A program made the position numbers and the translations under genes. Of a DNA stretch of 64,000 bases, positions 36,402-50,255 are shown in pieces. Under the pieces are notes generated by a model. The model ran no database searches, had not been told where the DNA came from, and saw only the letters and a list, made by a program, of their open reading frames with translations. Source of the DNA: Anoplolepis gracilipes (lineage: Eukaryota; Arthropoda; Insecta; Hymenoptera; Formicidae); the NCBI RefSeq assembly GCF_047496725.1, contig NC_132978.1, positions 11,993,001 to 12,057,000 on the forward strand. The letters are read 5' to 3'. Numbering within the stretch: position 1 is the first letter of the stretch; every line of letters starts with the position of its first letter.

Positions 36402-39308
36402 GCTGAATGGAGATCTTAAAGACGATATTCGCGATAAGCGCACATTATTCGTTTAAATATCAAGTGCCATTTTATTTTTAATATATAGACTCGATAATAA
36501 AAATCTTTTTATACTCATGTCTATATATTACAATACGTAAATAAAACTAACGAAAGGAAAATTAAGGAAGATATAATTAAGGAATTAAGAATCAACACTA
36601 TATTGAAGTTGTATTACAAGTTTGAAGAATTCAAACTATTCCCTTGAAGCTATGTCCTCTTATCAACTTACTCTCTCCACTCATTGGTAATCATACCGGA
36701 CGTCCACAATTTCCCGCACGATCGTAATTCGATATTATCCGGCGTAAATCAACGCCATACAAGTACACCAGTACATACACACTTTCTTTAGTTTGCACGC
36801 GCACACGGTTGTTCGTTGAAGCCGATCGATAGCGCATTGAAATTTATGGGCCTGCGAAACGTCGTGGAGCCGAGGCTGTCGGATCTTCTCGACCACCGGT
36901 CAATCTCGTGAATCATAGCGGATTTGCTGAAGGACTTAAACCAGCGCTCACAAGGACACTCCCGCGTTACCGGATTTTATCCTCGAAAGGGATTTACGCG
37001 CGTTAAAGAGTTAAATGATTGACGATATCAAGACCGACCTTAAAAACTATCGTCGATTTATAGCCCGTTCTCGTGTATTAGGGCTCATTGAATAATTAAT
37101 TTTAATTTTCCTCCGCGTCCGGTGAGCTGTTATCACTTGAAAATAAAATTATGTATCAGTAACGCGGTTAATTAATTTTGAAGGGTACTAGATTAATGAT
37201 ACTTGTTGCTTCAAAACATTTCCGCGCGTTGATCAATCTTGCGCCCGCTAACAGGGAGTTGCAGGCACGCATCGTTCCTTTATGAGAGAAATACGCGATA
37301 TTACATTGTTGAAGTGGACGTAGAAGAAAAATAGCTCGCGACCGAATTTTATTCGCCTGACTAAATAATCGTTCTGAGTGCGTTTGTGTTTTTATTTATT
37401 CAATACTCTTATGAAATTGATATAATTCATTACATCGCAAACTGGACCATCGGATTTTTTCCATCGCGGATTAATCTCGTGAATCATGACGAGTTTGCTT
37501 GTAAAGATTGATCACGTGAAATAAATTCTTCTTAAAAAAAACGACGACATTATATCTGAATGCCATTCGTGAAAGGATGAAACGAGAATATTGATAACTT
37601 TGATTTATTATCGGTTTCCTGAACGAAATATCAAAAATCTTTTACATTTAAGAGAGAACGTAAGACACCGAAGCTATCTGTCACAAACAAGAAATATCAG
37701 CATTTAATAAAAATTTATTCGATCGGACACTTTCTGAATGGAATTTTTTAATCTTTTATACCTTTTCATAATTACAGTTGTTTTACTAATATCGATGATA
37801 TATATAATTAGCGCCGGATTTCAAGCATATAATGAATCAATTAGATAATACGGTTGGTAATAATTATTACAACGTCATTAATTAATTTACCGTGTTGTAT
37901 AGATTTTATTAACAGTTTAGACATTTAATTAACAATAATTTAAGTTTTTTAATACCTCTATTTTATTCGAAATTTATTACAATGCTTGAAATTTTTACAA
38001 TTTTATGAATGTTTATTATTCATTAAAAATATGTATACATTTTTAGAAAATTACATTATCCTTGTTTATTTTATTTTAGTATAAAAACTGTATATTAAAT
38101 TTTAATAAAATATATACATTTGAATGTAAAGACACACGCAGCCTCTGACAATTTTATAATAATGAAACACATTTTGTTTTAATGACGAACAATCTATCTG
38201 TACCAACGGTACACAGAAGCAAAAGGATACATTAATTAGAGGCGCAAAGGGCAACGGTTCTTCAATTAAAAACTTGGAAGACTAGGATCTTACTATTCGA
38301 CCATGGAGCGTCAGCACGAGTTTTAATGAAAGTGAAGAACCGAAGTTAAGTCATCTCAGTAAAGTAAGAAACGTAATGAAGTCTCCTTAAATGCGGCCGT
38401 CTCTCGATTAAAAGACTCTCTTTCCACGTCTGCTTTTTTTTTTCACGGCTGTCGCATCATACGCCTATACGCGACCAAGTAATTCTCACAGAGACAAAGG
38501 GTATGACTTGCGATTAGACTTAATTGCGATTCACTTCCTGGTTTTGTTCATCGTAGATCTATCGCTATCACAAGGAGAGAGCGCAGGGAAATTTCTTTAC
38601 TTAATTAGAAAATGGTAAGTAGTTATTAACTCTAGAAAAAAGGAAACGCGCGCAAGATTATCTCTTATACGATGTAATTTAAATAAGACGATGTGGCGTG
38701 CGCGTCCGTGAGTTTGTTAAACTTCAAAATTGGACGAAGCACGTTCCACTCGATCCCGCTAGCAAATAGCTCCAAAGCAGCCTGCAGCACGAACGATCGA
38801 TCATGGGGCTGAAGTTCATCTACAACTTACTACCGTAATTATTGCAAGTGATGCCGACAGCACGAGATTAAAAGTTCTTATAAACACGAGTTAGTACAAG
38901 TTACGTAATCAATCTAAATCCCATAATATACTTATTACTGCGTTTTCAATTTTTTTCCACCATAAACAGATATAACAATAACGGTATATGGGAATTAAGA
39001 ACAAGAATGGGCTGATATACGCGAAATGAAATTTAACGATATATAGTTTGTGTCTTAATTTGTAGTATCTGTGATCGCACGTAGAGACTCCATGTACAGC
39101 CAAGGTTAAGATCGCATTATGCAAAACACGAATAAACCGTACTTGCGTAATGTTATGCCAAAGTTTCGCGACTCGATAGACATAGTAACGACGTACTGCA
39201 AATCGTGCCCTGCGGGATGATAAAGTTGCTTAGTTTCCTTACACGTTGTGTAAACTGCCTCAAATGTTATTGTTGCTTCAGATATAATAATTCTTTTTTA
39301 AATCGAAT

Positions 39309-39309
<1 letters not shown>
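36402..39309. other. Non-coding stretch
   Basis: Unique sequence. AATCTCGTGAATCAT followed by GCG/ACG and TTTGCT occurs at 36902-36928 and again at 37473-37499. GC-richer DNA lies at 36700-37020. TAATTAATTTT strings cluster around 37090-37180. No coding frame. Confidence 0.5.

Positions 39310-39337
<28 letters not shown>
39310..39337. repeat. T28 homopolymer
   Basis: 28 consecutive T. This may be the A-tail of a minus-strand retroposed fragment, but no element is recognisable beside it. Confidence 0.95.
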
Positions 39338-39341
<4 letters not shown>

Positions 39342-39712
39342 AATATGACTCAAGATTCCAACCGAAACTCGTGTGTTTTACAATAAATTTTTTTTTTCCA
39401 TAAATAGGAATATTTATTCCTGATCCCTCATCTCGATTGTACCTATCTTTTTTTTTGTTCGTATCGAAGTAATGCCACGGGACGAAAGTGTCTCGACGAT
39501 ATTCGAAAGGCACCACAGCGTAACGCCACGCTCAATGGCATTATGCTGTATGCTGTCGCGCGTGTTCGTTTGCGTCTACGCAATGTGACTGCGTTCGCCC
39601 ATAAACCGTGCTTTCTACGCTACCGGAGTCTCATTAAACGGAATGCATATTTATGGAGACACTGGCAGGAATACGCGTTCGCGACTTTGGGTGTTGGTGA
39701 GTTGCGAGGAAC

Positions 39713-39728
39713 AGAGAGAGAGAGAGAG

Positions 39729-39777
<49 letters not shown>
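39713..39777. repeat. (GA)n microsatellite, interrupted
   Basis: Two GA blocks separated by an A9 run; 65 bp, purine-only strand. Confidence 0.97.
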
Positions 39778-39779
<2 letters not shown>

Positions 39780-42700
39780 CAAAGCTGAAATGGGTAGAGG
39801 GTGCGGTAAAGGCTGCATACTCCCGCATCTAGCCACGTCGTCAGGCATCACAAATCTCAATGGCGTAATCTCCGTGCCCCGATTACCGGCCCGCGCCTTT
39901 TGATTTTCGTCCCCTAACGACCGACTAGGAGTTTTTAACGTCGGGGGTAGCGCTCGCGGCCCACTAGGGCGTTCGGTCTGATTACGATCGTATTTCGCTA
40001 AGAAAAGTTTTTTAGCCAGAAACCTATCCAGGCCACATCGGCCGAAGTCTTGAACTGGTTCCCTCTCGAAAGACGAGGGGGAATGGCTCTTTGGTGGTCC
40101 CAGCGATTTGGTTTTTAGCGATTGTACTTTTATTCGGGTACTTGATTAAAGGTATGTGTACGAGATTTATGTATTCTACGCGGTGCAACTTCGATGCGGT
40201 TTAATTTCAGTAGCAAGAATTCTCTATGGAAAAACTTTTAAATTACATCCCTAATTACATGGAACTTTAAAATATAACTTTTTCTCGATAAAATATTTTT
40301 GGTGAGAAACTATTTTTAGTGATATAAAAATATTTAAAAGCTGAATACTTTAACAAATTTAAAATAAAATTTATTTATATATACGCGGATATATATATTT
40401 TTTCTGAAACTAATTATTTACAGATATTAACGTAGTAAGTTATATAAATAATAAAAACTTATTTCATGTTATTAAATACACACTTTGAATCTACAGCGCT
40501 TGCTGCATAAATTGTTGTTTTAACAAATGATACAATCATACGGCACATATGATAACGATAGCCACTTTATATCCTTGGAAATCGTACAATGCTTCGTAAT
40601 GTACGTTTATCTGCGTGCAGTTAGTAATGGTCAGATAAAGTGGCAGTGTGAGTAAAAACACTGTGAGCTGTTGCTGCACAAAATTGCCGTTAGGTCGATA
40701 CCCCATTATACCCAATCTCTATGTAAACCTTTCTTGTGTTACGTTTCATATCGCACGCATTACATTTATTTCCTCGAACATTAACATGTGAAACATACAC
40801 GTTTGTAAATTGGAGTAATAATTATGCATTTTTATGTTAGAAGAATAAGAAAGAGCTTAAGACGAAACCTTTTTTTGTTACACAAATATATCTAAAAAAA
40901 AAAAAAAAAGAAAAAAATATATCTGTACATATATGTATATAAATTAATATTTACATGCATAAAAATAAATAATTCGATAAAAAATCGAGAGAATAAGTAT
41001 AGCTAAGTAAAAATTAATTAATTAAATACTACCATCTATTTTATTTATTTTTTATTTTATTAGAAATAAGATTTGTGCTTATTAATTTCATTTTCGTATC
41101 TTCTATACTTGTATATATGTCTGTTGAACTTGGTCGTTACACGGCTTTGTTCATGAACGTTGTTCTAAATGCACTACGCTTGAAACTACGAATACGCTAG
41201 GTTAAGTTCTAGGAAGATGATGTAGGTCGCTGCGGTTATAGCTGAGTCGTTGCTGTACTTTTTACCGCGAAATCATGGAATAATGTTTGCAGAATATGTC
41301 TATGCTTATTCTGCAATTTAGCGACGTAAGAGATGATATTAATTGCTTATTATTTTTTTAATATATGATTATTAGTAGCACAAAAAAAAAAAAAAAAAAT
41401 ATAATCGATTAAAAATTAATTATTTGATCATCGGATATATATATTTTTACTTTACGTAACAATTTGTTTTATAATGTTGTAGCACATTTTCTCATTCTTT
41501 CCAAGAATATTGTATATTTGTAAAATATTTTCAAATCTAATCCTCTTTGCTTTTATCGAGGAGACTAATTTCGTTAAACGATTAATCCATCAAGTGGCCC
41601 TTTTGATATATGACATTTAATTTACGTTACTTTGCCGGAGTACTTTCTACGTTTTGTACGTTTACTGTTGCTTAAACCGTCGTGAAGTAAGCTGCTCGCA
41701 GTTAAACCTGATAACTCTCTCGCAAAATTAATCTCAGTAATAATTGCGCTCCTAGCAGTGCACAGTCTGCAGTCGCGCCCCCATTTAGCTAATCGCATTT
41801 ACTAATTGTAACCGCGACCGCCGCAAGATTTCTGCTCTGACTCGATCAGGCAGTTGTTAAACGGCGAGACCAGATTACAACGTAATACGTCTCGCGCGTT
41901 TGCTTGTCGCGCTAGATCTATCGAAGAGATCGGAAAAGCTCGCTAAGAAGAAGATAAAATTTTTAAATTCGTCAAAGCAAAACGTCATTTTTTTATCGAG
42001 CTAACTTTAGCTCAATTTACTGGATACGTTGATCATAAAATCTATGCGAGATTTGTAAAACAATGATATACATATAGTATATAGAAAGCTAGTGTCAAAA
42101 TTTGCAATATTTAAAAAACATCCAGCCACAAAATAAATAAAATGTATATAAATATATGGTAACCATCACATGCATTTTGATATTGACTGATATTAATCCA
42201 TGTTGCAGCGTAGAATTTTGATATCGTTTAAATAAATTTTAATTGGTATAATACACCGGAGGGTGAAATATATTGCAATAAAATTCAATAAAAATCTTTA
42301 CGGCTTAGACGTAGTTACGTTTCGACATAATTTTGTTTAAAATTTTTAGATCATTTTCCAGATCTTTAAATCCTAGTACATACATCGCACGTTCGTTGCA
42401 TAATACAATTTTTCTTTGATAACGCGCTAATTGAACGCGCTGCAAAGTGCCATAACTTTCGTACGGCCTCGCCGTTTGGTCGACCTCATTCGGTGTCATT
42501 TATTCGCAATTAATTTGGACGAACGTTTTCGGAGGGGGCGAATCCGCGGATTTAACGGCATAAGTTTTCCTGAAATACGTTTTTCGAGGCGATTACCCTT
42601 CATGGCGCGACGCATTCGCTAATTGAACCCGCTACCACAACGACGTTTCTTTTCTTCTCTTTTTTATTTCTTTTTTTTTTTTTGCTGATGCGAGTTATTA

Positions 42701-44431
42701 AACGTAGAATCTGCTCGTTCGCCCCGACCGACGCCGTGCCAGGATTGCGGAAACTTGTTATCGCATCCACCGCGGCGACGTCGTTTCTTTCTTTCTTTTT
42801 TTTCTCTAAACCGCGTTCTGCAGAATTTTCGCGAGCGCACGCGTGCATCGATGCAAATGGCCTGGCCTCTCTGTACGCCGTTAATTCGCTTACGTTCCAT
42901 TCGAGCCCCGGGCAAAAAGGGTAATTATTTTCATTCGGACCGGAAAGTGCCTAACGAAGCGAGTCGCGTGTTACTGTTCGGACGGCTCGCGTTCCGATTG
43001 CTGCTTTGTGTCGCTAACTAGGAACGTTTGTCGGGCTCTCGGTTTTTGGACCGTTCCGCAGCGTTGTGTAATCATAAGCGATTGTTAATGCAACGCAGCA
43101 ACACAGAGAGCATTAAAACTGGCCGAGGTATTATTTCTGGGATAAAAATGAACCTCATGCCGTTTATTCGGCTAAAATTACCATTTGATATTTTTGTCGG
43201 TAGATCGCTTGCGCGCAAATATTTTAGATTACTCGGCTTATGAAGTGAAACGTAACAGAGTTCAGTATAAAATATATTATTTATTGCAACGCACCGTAGC
43301 ATCTTTTTAAATTTTTTTTTTTTAACTAAATATTCGATTTTGTATGATATTAAAAGCGACACTAAATAGAATATGGAAAAAACGGGAACATTTTTTGAAA
43401 ATGAATTCTAATTGAAATTCAGAATTGCAGATTGCAGAATTGTGCACACACATTCCTTATGTTAAAATAATAAAATTGTTTTACTTGTGTCAATTATATT
43501 ATTTGGTTTATAAATTGTAAATCGTCGCAACGAAACCTTATACCGATCCGACAAGTTATATACATTTTTTCTTCGATGCGACGAATAAAAGATAAAAATA
43601 AATGTCTGGCTGTCGCGATTGCATATAAATATCAAAGCGAAACCTCGAGCTTCAATTATAGGACGATAAATCAAATATGTCAAACCTCCGATCACATTAT
43701 TCGTGAGAAATCTCGCGACGATTGCAACTTCTGATAAGCTTTTAGTTACACTGATTGGACTCACCCTCGCGTTGCGACGATTGTCTCGACCACAATGTCG
43801 CTCTAAGGGCTGTCGGACTATTATTTCTGGACGAATTAACCGGGGGACGCGCAGTGCTTGACGCGAACGAGACGCTCGTTATTTTCTCTTTCGAAGTCCG
43901 GTTAAGCCTGGGGAATTGGACTATCTAGAATAGAAGGGGTGGAGAAGCAGCAGACAGATTGGAACTTCTCTAGGGCACGATAGATAACAAACTATGTCGG
44001 TGTGGTTCCCGTACACTTTTAGACAGACTGTGATTGTGTTGCGAAAACTATCATTGTCAAAATCAGATGTATGTGTGTCCCATTTTACTTGGTATAATAT
44101 TAGTCTTCGTATAATTTCTCGATAAAAATATAGTAATTAATAACTTGGAATAATGTCGATTACAATCCCATATTATTATTTAAAATAATATATTAAATTA
44201 AATTATATCAGATTGCTTGGCTGACAAAAATATCATCGGAAATATTTAAATAAGAATAGACTAACAATAAACAATTCTTATTATTTAACTTTAATTTTTT
44301 TTGCTCACTGTAAGTCATATTTACAAGCATTTGCACATAAAAATATTTTATATATAGAACCGTATTAATTTGATTGGAAAAAATATTTGTTACTCTATTT
44401 TTTACTATCTGAAAATTCAGATAAATTTTAG
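39778..44431. other. Non-coding stretch
   Basis: Unique sequence with A-tracts near 40895-40909 and 41382-41399, T-tracts near 42670-42683, and a CpG-rich block at about 42480-43050 with several overlapping frames (up to 88 codons) on both strands. None is recognisable. The 41690-41900 segment is GC-richer and could be a regulatory block. Confidence 0.45.
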
Positions 44432-44432
44432 C

Positions 44433-44470
<38 letters not shown>
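44432..44470. repeat. (GA)n microsatellite
   Basis: About 19 GA units with one AAA interruption. Confidence 0.96.
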
Positions 44471-44474
<4 letters not shown>

Positions 44475-44953
44475 TTAGATAAATTTCAAGTGTTTTAGTG
44501 AAATTGTGCGTTTTAAAAGAGATGATTTTAAAGCAGCATTATTAATTTGCGGTACGCGTTTTATTATTTTCGCTTTTTATAATTGAAGAGAAAAAATATG
44601 AGATAAAAATATTTGAAATTATACTATGCTCGTGACTATTTTATCGCCCTGGCCATGTATCATGAATTTCTATTATTTATTTTTTTTAAGATTGGACAAA
44701 GTGGGTAATGTATAATGTATCAGACTAATTTTATGAAATTGTGGCACACACGCGCGTTAGTTCAGCTAATTTGTCGCCAGCAGTGAAAATGACTTTTCAA
44801 AAAGGGCCAATTGTAAGAATTGACGTTTTTGCAATCAAAGATGATTGTGCGGATAAAAATCGTCATTTTCGTGTTATAAAATTCATGATTTTACGGTGAG
44901 GTTTTATAATGATCTCCGCTTCATGGCGTTTCGTATGCATGTCCACGCGTATT

Positions 44954-44980
44954 CTTCTCTCTCTCTCTCTCTTTCTCTCT
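44954..44980. repeat. (TC)n microsatellite
   Basis: CT repeat followed by T-rich pyrimidines. Confidence 0.94.
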
Positions 44981-47900
44981 TCCTTTTTCTCGTTTCGCTT
45001 TAATGCGAAGTTTTATGTGTTTGAAATTACGACGAAAGTTTTAATCACGTACTTCCATTAGTCATGCACTCCATTCGACGCGCGACTTCGCCACCGAATT
45101 TCGTGGCGCCGGGAGACGGCACGGCACGTCTCTCGCGTCATGCGCTGGTACGTGTAACGTATTTTCGCGGGCCCGCCGCGCAAATCGCCTGAAATCTCGG
45201 GATATCGTCGCGATAAGGAGTCTCGGTTCTCGGAGTGTCGATATACCTGAGAATCCCGCGAAAATCGGATCGAGCTATCGGATTGGATTGCGAAACGTCG
45301 CGCCGCGCGGAGAAAAATCCTTTGCGAATATCAGAATTTCAACTTAGAATTTCATTTCACGAAAGTCAGAAATGCATCGTGGCACGTGCGCGAGACAGCG
45401 TTTACATTTTACGTTTCAAGAACGAAGGATAAATATCGTATTTTTTTAAAAAGGAGCTTCAACTAAAAAAAGATTTTGTTTTACCGACATCAGCGGAGAC
45501 GCGATTTGAAGATATTTAATTTGCGATGCGCAAGTCTGAGTGAGATAAGGGGAGAAATAATGTATAATAAATCCCTTGGAAACGGTTAAAATGGCATAGT
45601 AGAGAATAATAAAACGATTTGGGGAATGTTGTTTAATGCTTATCCCGCAACATTCAAAGAAAATTAAGACGCAATTTATAACCGGGCGTCTTACGCGCGC
45701 GAAAAAATTGCCACTTCGAAGGATCGCTAAGCCTCTAAGCTTCTTAGCACAACTGCTGATATGCCTCATTTTAATGATAGCTTCGTTCGTTTGCGAATTA
45801 CATATTTTTTCAACCGTGACATTTGCCACTGTAATCATTTTGCATAATGGGATGATGGCACAGCAGCGATAACATCGTTGTCTCCAATCTACGCGAGATA
45901 TCTTGATAATAGGATCTCTCGGAGCTGCGAAATGTGCATCGGACTTCCATACAGTCTGGGATATCTAAATGTATTACAAATTGCATCCGTATCTAATCTA
46001 CACCGCAATCTCTAACGCGGCTAGTTGCGGAAGTACTCCGCGGAATCGCTCGGCGATCTGCTTGACGCGTTTTCACTATCGCTCGTCATCGTCGCGAAGG
46101 CGGAGGATCTTATCGAATATCCTGTATGACGCCCGCGTTATTAAAGCCGCCACCCTCCGATCCGACGGCGGGCGCCGTCGTCGTCGTCGTCGTTTACCCC
46201 GAAAATGGCGGCGCATTTCCTAGAAGCGGTCAGGAATCGCCAAGTTAATATCGGCAGAAGCATTAGTGTGTTTGGCAGGGTGGAAAGAGACGATGGCATG
46301 CCGTGGGTAATACAGGCGTCATGCAACGGCACACGCAACCACAAAAATCTCGTGCAACACACCCTTACGCCCACTTCTGCGCGTCCCCTTTTCTACACCG
46401 TTCATTCAACCATATTTGTGTACACCATGTACACGTACGCCATGTACCATGTGTGCGCTACGCGCGTTTGTGTAATCTGCGTTACAGGCTTGCAAAATGG
46501 TTACCACACACGCATAACACTGTACAATGGTTCACGTGAAGCGTTAACACGGACAAGAAAGCCGACCGCTGCCACCACGCCGGCCGTGTATATTAGGGGG
46601 TAGACAGAGGGGATGGCGGCTGTTTCGTCGCAAATCATAGGTACCGCGACGAACGTGTGCGCGATCTGGCCAACGATTTCTTTGTAAATCGCCCTTGTCG
46701 CCACGAAGACTCATTATGTCCCTAACCCCTCCTAACCCCTCCTGACCCCGACATATATATAGTTGGCGCGGATCTTATTTTTAGAAAGCACGGCTCGGTG
46801 AACCGCGCACGGTACAACACTCGTAAGAGAAATCATTAAAATACATACTCACCGAGCACTTGGACATTTTGAGGGGGGGGGGGGAAAGGGGTGAGGCCCA
46901 CCGTTTTAGGTCTTTGATATGTTTTTCTTTCTCTCTCTCTCTCTCTCTCTCCTTCTTAGACCAAGCAAACTTGTTATGTGGCGTTACATACACAGTGCGA
47001 TCATTCAGCCTAGCTGATCTTCCGAGTAAACATTTGCATCGCGACACTCTTTCCTACCTGAACGAGCAAAGTGCGAGATTAATTTCCGCATTATTGCGCT
47101 TGATGCATGCCATTGCCTGTGATTCTCATCCCTTTTATATTGTTTACGTAACATACTGTACCATTAAAATTCAAAATCAGATCAGCATGTTTAACGATAT
47201 AAACACTGCAGGATTTACAGTCTTGTAGTTGTGTTGGCCGATAACAATTTTTTTCATTATCGTAAAACAGCTTTTTAATGTAAAAAGAAGTGAGAAAACA
47301 TTAAGCTGTAATTTATTTCTACATTCGCAAATACATTTAAATAACATTTAAAGGTCTGAAAGATTAACAGCATTATCAGATATTTTAACGTACGATCATA
47401 TTTTCTGTTTTTTTATTAAACATTTTGGCTGTACACGAAACATGATGAATATCGCTCATATGATATGAAAAGTATGTGTCAAGCATTACATAATGACTGA
47501 ATTAATTCTGATAATGTTTATTTAACTTTTTCTGATATATTTCATAAATTGATAAAAACAGAGTACTTATGTCCACGTTTATTACTCGCGTGTGAATTAA
47601 GGTGCATTTTTAATAAGTAAATACACGATTTAGGAATTTTTCGTATTCTCGTAAAATTAAGCGGATTCCTGGAAATCTAGAGTAAAACCTCAAGAGATTA
47701 ATTGATAATTCAGCATGAGAATAGACTCTTTGTGTGCACATGTGATTCACAAATGTATCTATATTGTGTTTTATTGCATAGATAATAATTCTATAGCGTG
47801 TCGACGAAAAAATTCTTCAAAAAAGATTTATTTATTATTTTCTATTACGATGAAAATATTTTTTGTTACAAAATAAGAAATCTATAACTATGATTTTAAT

Positions 47901-48075
47901 AACATCGTTTATTCGATACCTTTCGATATCTCGTTTCGTTCGTTATATGTTTTTTCCATTATTTTATACGCTTTTATATATAGAGTCTAAATTTTTTTAG
48001 CTTACATTTTAATGATTCGATTTCTACTATTACAAACACCATTGAATTTTATGAACGTAGAGCAAAAGAGGATTT

Positions 48076-48079
<4 letters not shown>
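44981..48079. other. Non-coding stretch with CpG-rich blocks
   Basis: 45050-45310 and 45960-46330 are CpG-rich, the second with a CGTCGTCGTCGT run near 46170. A decamer CCTAACCCCT is tandemly repeated at 46721-46749, G12 occurs at 46872-46884 and (CT)n at 46927-46952. The 132-codon plus frame at 46205-46603 and the 130-codon minus frame at 45446-45838 show no recognisable domain. Confidence 0.45.
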
Positions 48080-48108
<29 letters not shown>

Positions 48109-48122
48109 GAGAGAGAGAGAGA
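48080..48122. repeat. A27 followed by (GA)8
   Basis: Purine-only 43-bp tract. It lies inside a 181-codon plus frame (48012-48557), where it is read as Lys then Glu-Arg, which is why that frame is not called a gene. Confidence 0.96.
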
Positions 48123-49315
48123 AAAAGAAATAACGCACACGGGACGGTTCTCTCTGCTATCGCAATCTGCCAGTCACGTTTGAGTTTGCATCTTCCTTTT
48201 TTCACATCTCTCGCGGAATATTGGTTTGGTACGGTAATTCGGTTAACCACCTTTTGCAACTATGGCAAATCGCTATATCGTTTGCTGCAACCTCGAAACA
48301 ATATTCAGGTAAATGTACTTTTCGCGTGGAATCAAATATTGCGCGGTCACTATATATTTACACATGTATATATATTTATCAATACATTACATTCTTATTT
48401 ATCTAGCATGATGTTTTTCATGTGTAAACTTCTGAGTCACCTGACGTATCAATATTATCGACATACGCGGGCTACGGCATTTCATATTTTTTTTCTTGTT
48501 TTTCACGATGGTCAACAGCATAATTACACAGAGTGCATTATGTACAATACTTTTTAATCGATTTAATTCAGTAGATACTTTTTGATTGACGTCACAATAC
48601 AATGCATGTTATTAATTAAACATGCATTAACGTTTCCATGCTGGTGCGCTCATTATTTTATGATTTCATTGTTAATAATTTCATACTATATATCCTTGGG
48701 AAGTTTTAGGATTTCTAACATATAGTTTAAATAGTAATAATTAAAATACTTTGAAAGATATAACGGATGTCATTTGTTATTTATATAAAGAATTAAGACA
48801 AACTTGCATTTAAAATTAACATGATAATGAATAAAATAATTAAGAGATTGTGTGTGTAATAACCTTTTAGAATTTTATTTAAATTTTATCGAAGAAGAAG
48901 AGAAGGAAAAAAGAAGAATTGAGCGTATGTACGTGTATGCGCATAAGATAAATTACGAAATGATGGGGTGAGATATCATGTGTGTTCCGACGGATGCAGA
49001 CTTCTTTCATGGGCCATCCGTTCACGGCTTAAGGTATATCTGAGCGAGCCGCGAGAAATAGTCGTGGAAATTCCCGTGGAATAAGATTGGTATCGCGACG
49101 GGCGGATCTCTGGTGAATGCACCGAGTCCAGTGTGCACGTCCGCATTACACCAATATCGATTCGTTCATAAATCGGATCGCGCTACAATCTCCCCTCGAG
49201 CTGTTCTTGATCCAGCCCTTGCCAGTATCGCGATAATTGGCGAAACGACGGTTTCGATGATGGAAACCGGCTCAACGTAACCGTCAAAGGTCGCGCGTAG
49301 CGTGGAAGAGCAGCA
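48123..49315. other. Non-coding stretch
   Basis: Unique sequence, AT-rich to about 48950 then GC-richer. No frame other than the microsatellite-derived one above. Confidence 0.5.
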
Positions 49316-49317
49316 AA

Positions 49318-49370
49318 GCGCGTGCACGCGCACGTGTGCGTGCTTGTGCGCGCGCATACGTGCGTACGCA
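49318..49370. repeat. Alternating purine-pyrimidine tract (Z-DNA-prone)
   Basis: About 50 bp of GCGCGTGCACGCGCACGTGT-type sequence alternates purine and pyrimidine with essentially one break (GCTTGT). GC-rich alternation of this length is unusual in this AT-rich window and is the classic Z-forming composition. Confidence 0.85.
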
Positions 49371-49502
49371 AAGTTGATTAAATCACTCGCTGAGATCCGG
49401 ACCGAGAGAACGCGCGCGATAATTATCGCTCGTTAGCTTGTTATGTTATCTGAATTTGTAATCAATACCCCCGAGAGGAAGTCCGAAGCATTGGATCGCG
49501 CT

Positions 49503-49558
49503 CTCGTCCTCCCTCCTCCCTCCCTGTCCCTGTCCCTTCCACCCTTCCACCCTTCCTT
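49503..49558. repeat. Pyrimidine-rich imperfect minisatellite
   Basis: CCTCCCTCC, CCTGTCCCTGTCCC and CCACCCTTCCACCCTTCC units follow each other; the strand is nearly all C and T. Confidence 0.85.
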
Positions 49559-49750
49559 TACTACCTTACTGGAAGCCACATACTGTGGTGACAGTCATTA
49601 ATTAGACCAGATAATTTGTGACTTATTAGTTTGTTTTACGTTTATTCCATGATTCTATCGATGACTTTTTTTATTTAACGGTTTAAAAATTTAATTATAA
49701 ATTCAAATAAAAATTGCCTATAAAAGAGCCGAGACATTGACGTCTACTTC

Positions 49751-49759
49751 AATATTATA

Positions 49760-49809
<50 letters not shown>

Positions 49810-49818
49810 TATAATATT
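49751..49818. repeat. Palindrome with (TA)n core
   Basis: AATATTATAGGA, a (TA)n run at 49762-49806, then TTCTATAATATT: the outer 12-bp arms pair with one mismatch, so the whole 68 bp can fold on itself. The arms outside the microsatellite are what makes it more than a simple repeat. Confidence 0.9.
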
Positions 49819-50140
49819 CAGGTAAAAAAAAAGAAATAAAATAAATGAATTTGTGAAATAAATAAATTATAATGATTATATGAGTATATATTTTGAAATA
49901 AAAGATGTATATCCGAGAAAAAAAAATGGATATAAATATAAGGTTTATCTGGCTATATGATTATTGAAAATAATATATGATTATTTTCTGAAATTTGACG
50001 TGATTGTATATGCGCATTTATTAATAGGGTAGATATAATCTTATAAAATTATATAAATCCGTTTTTTCTCGGAATGTTTTCCGATGCATTTTCGAGACCC
50101 TAATTTATTTGTGGATCTGAAAATCAGAATAGGTTAAGCA

Positions 50141-50255
50141 TTAATTAGCCAAGTAAACGACAGCAGCAACACATTCAAATTAAGTGATTTTGCAGATTAA
50201 ATGGCTAATTAAGTATTCTCGGTTAACGTCGACTAATTAGAGGCCATAAATTATG
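50141..50255. promoter_or_regulatory. Cluster of homeodomain-like TAATTA sites
   Basis: TTAATTAGCC (50141-50150), GGCTAATTAAG (50203-50213) and GACTAATTAG (50231-50240) all keep a TAATTA core. They are followed by CCATAAATTATG, which resembles a posterior-Hox or caudal site. Such clusters occur in developmental enhancers, but AT-rich DNA makes them by chance. Confidence 0.25.

Noticed and set aside
36786..36911. Exon-like open stretch after an acceptor-like TTCTTTAG
   Set aside because: No usable donor follows, and the translation is not recognisable.
38275..38290. TGGAAGACTAG, matching the start of miR-7
   Set aside because: Only the first 11 bases agree and no hairpin can be drawn around it.
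46721..46749. CCTAACCCCT repeats as telomere-like sequence
   Set aside because: Only about three decamers; not TTAGG, the usual insect telomere unit.
48012..48557. 181-codon plus-strand open frame
   Set aside because: Held open by A27 and (GA)8 (Lys, Glu-Arg runs); the rest is not protein-like.
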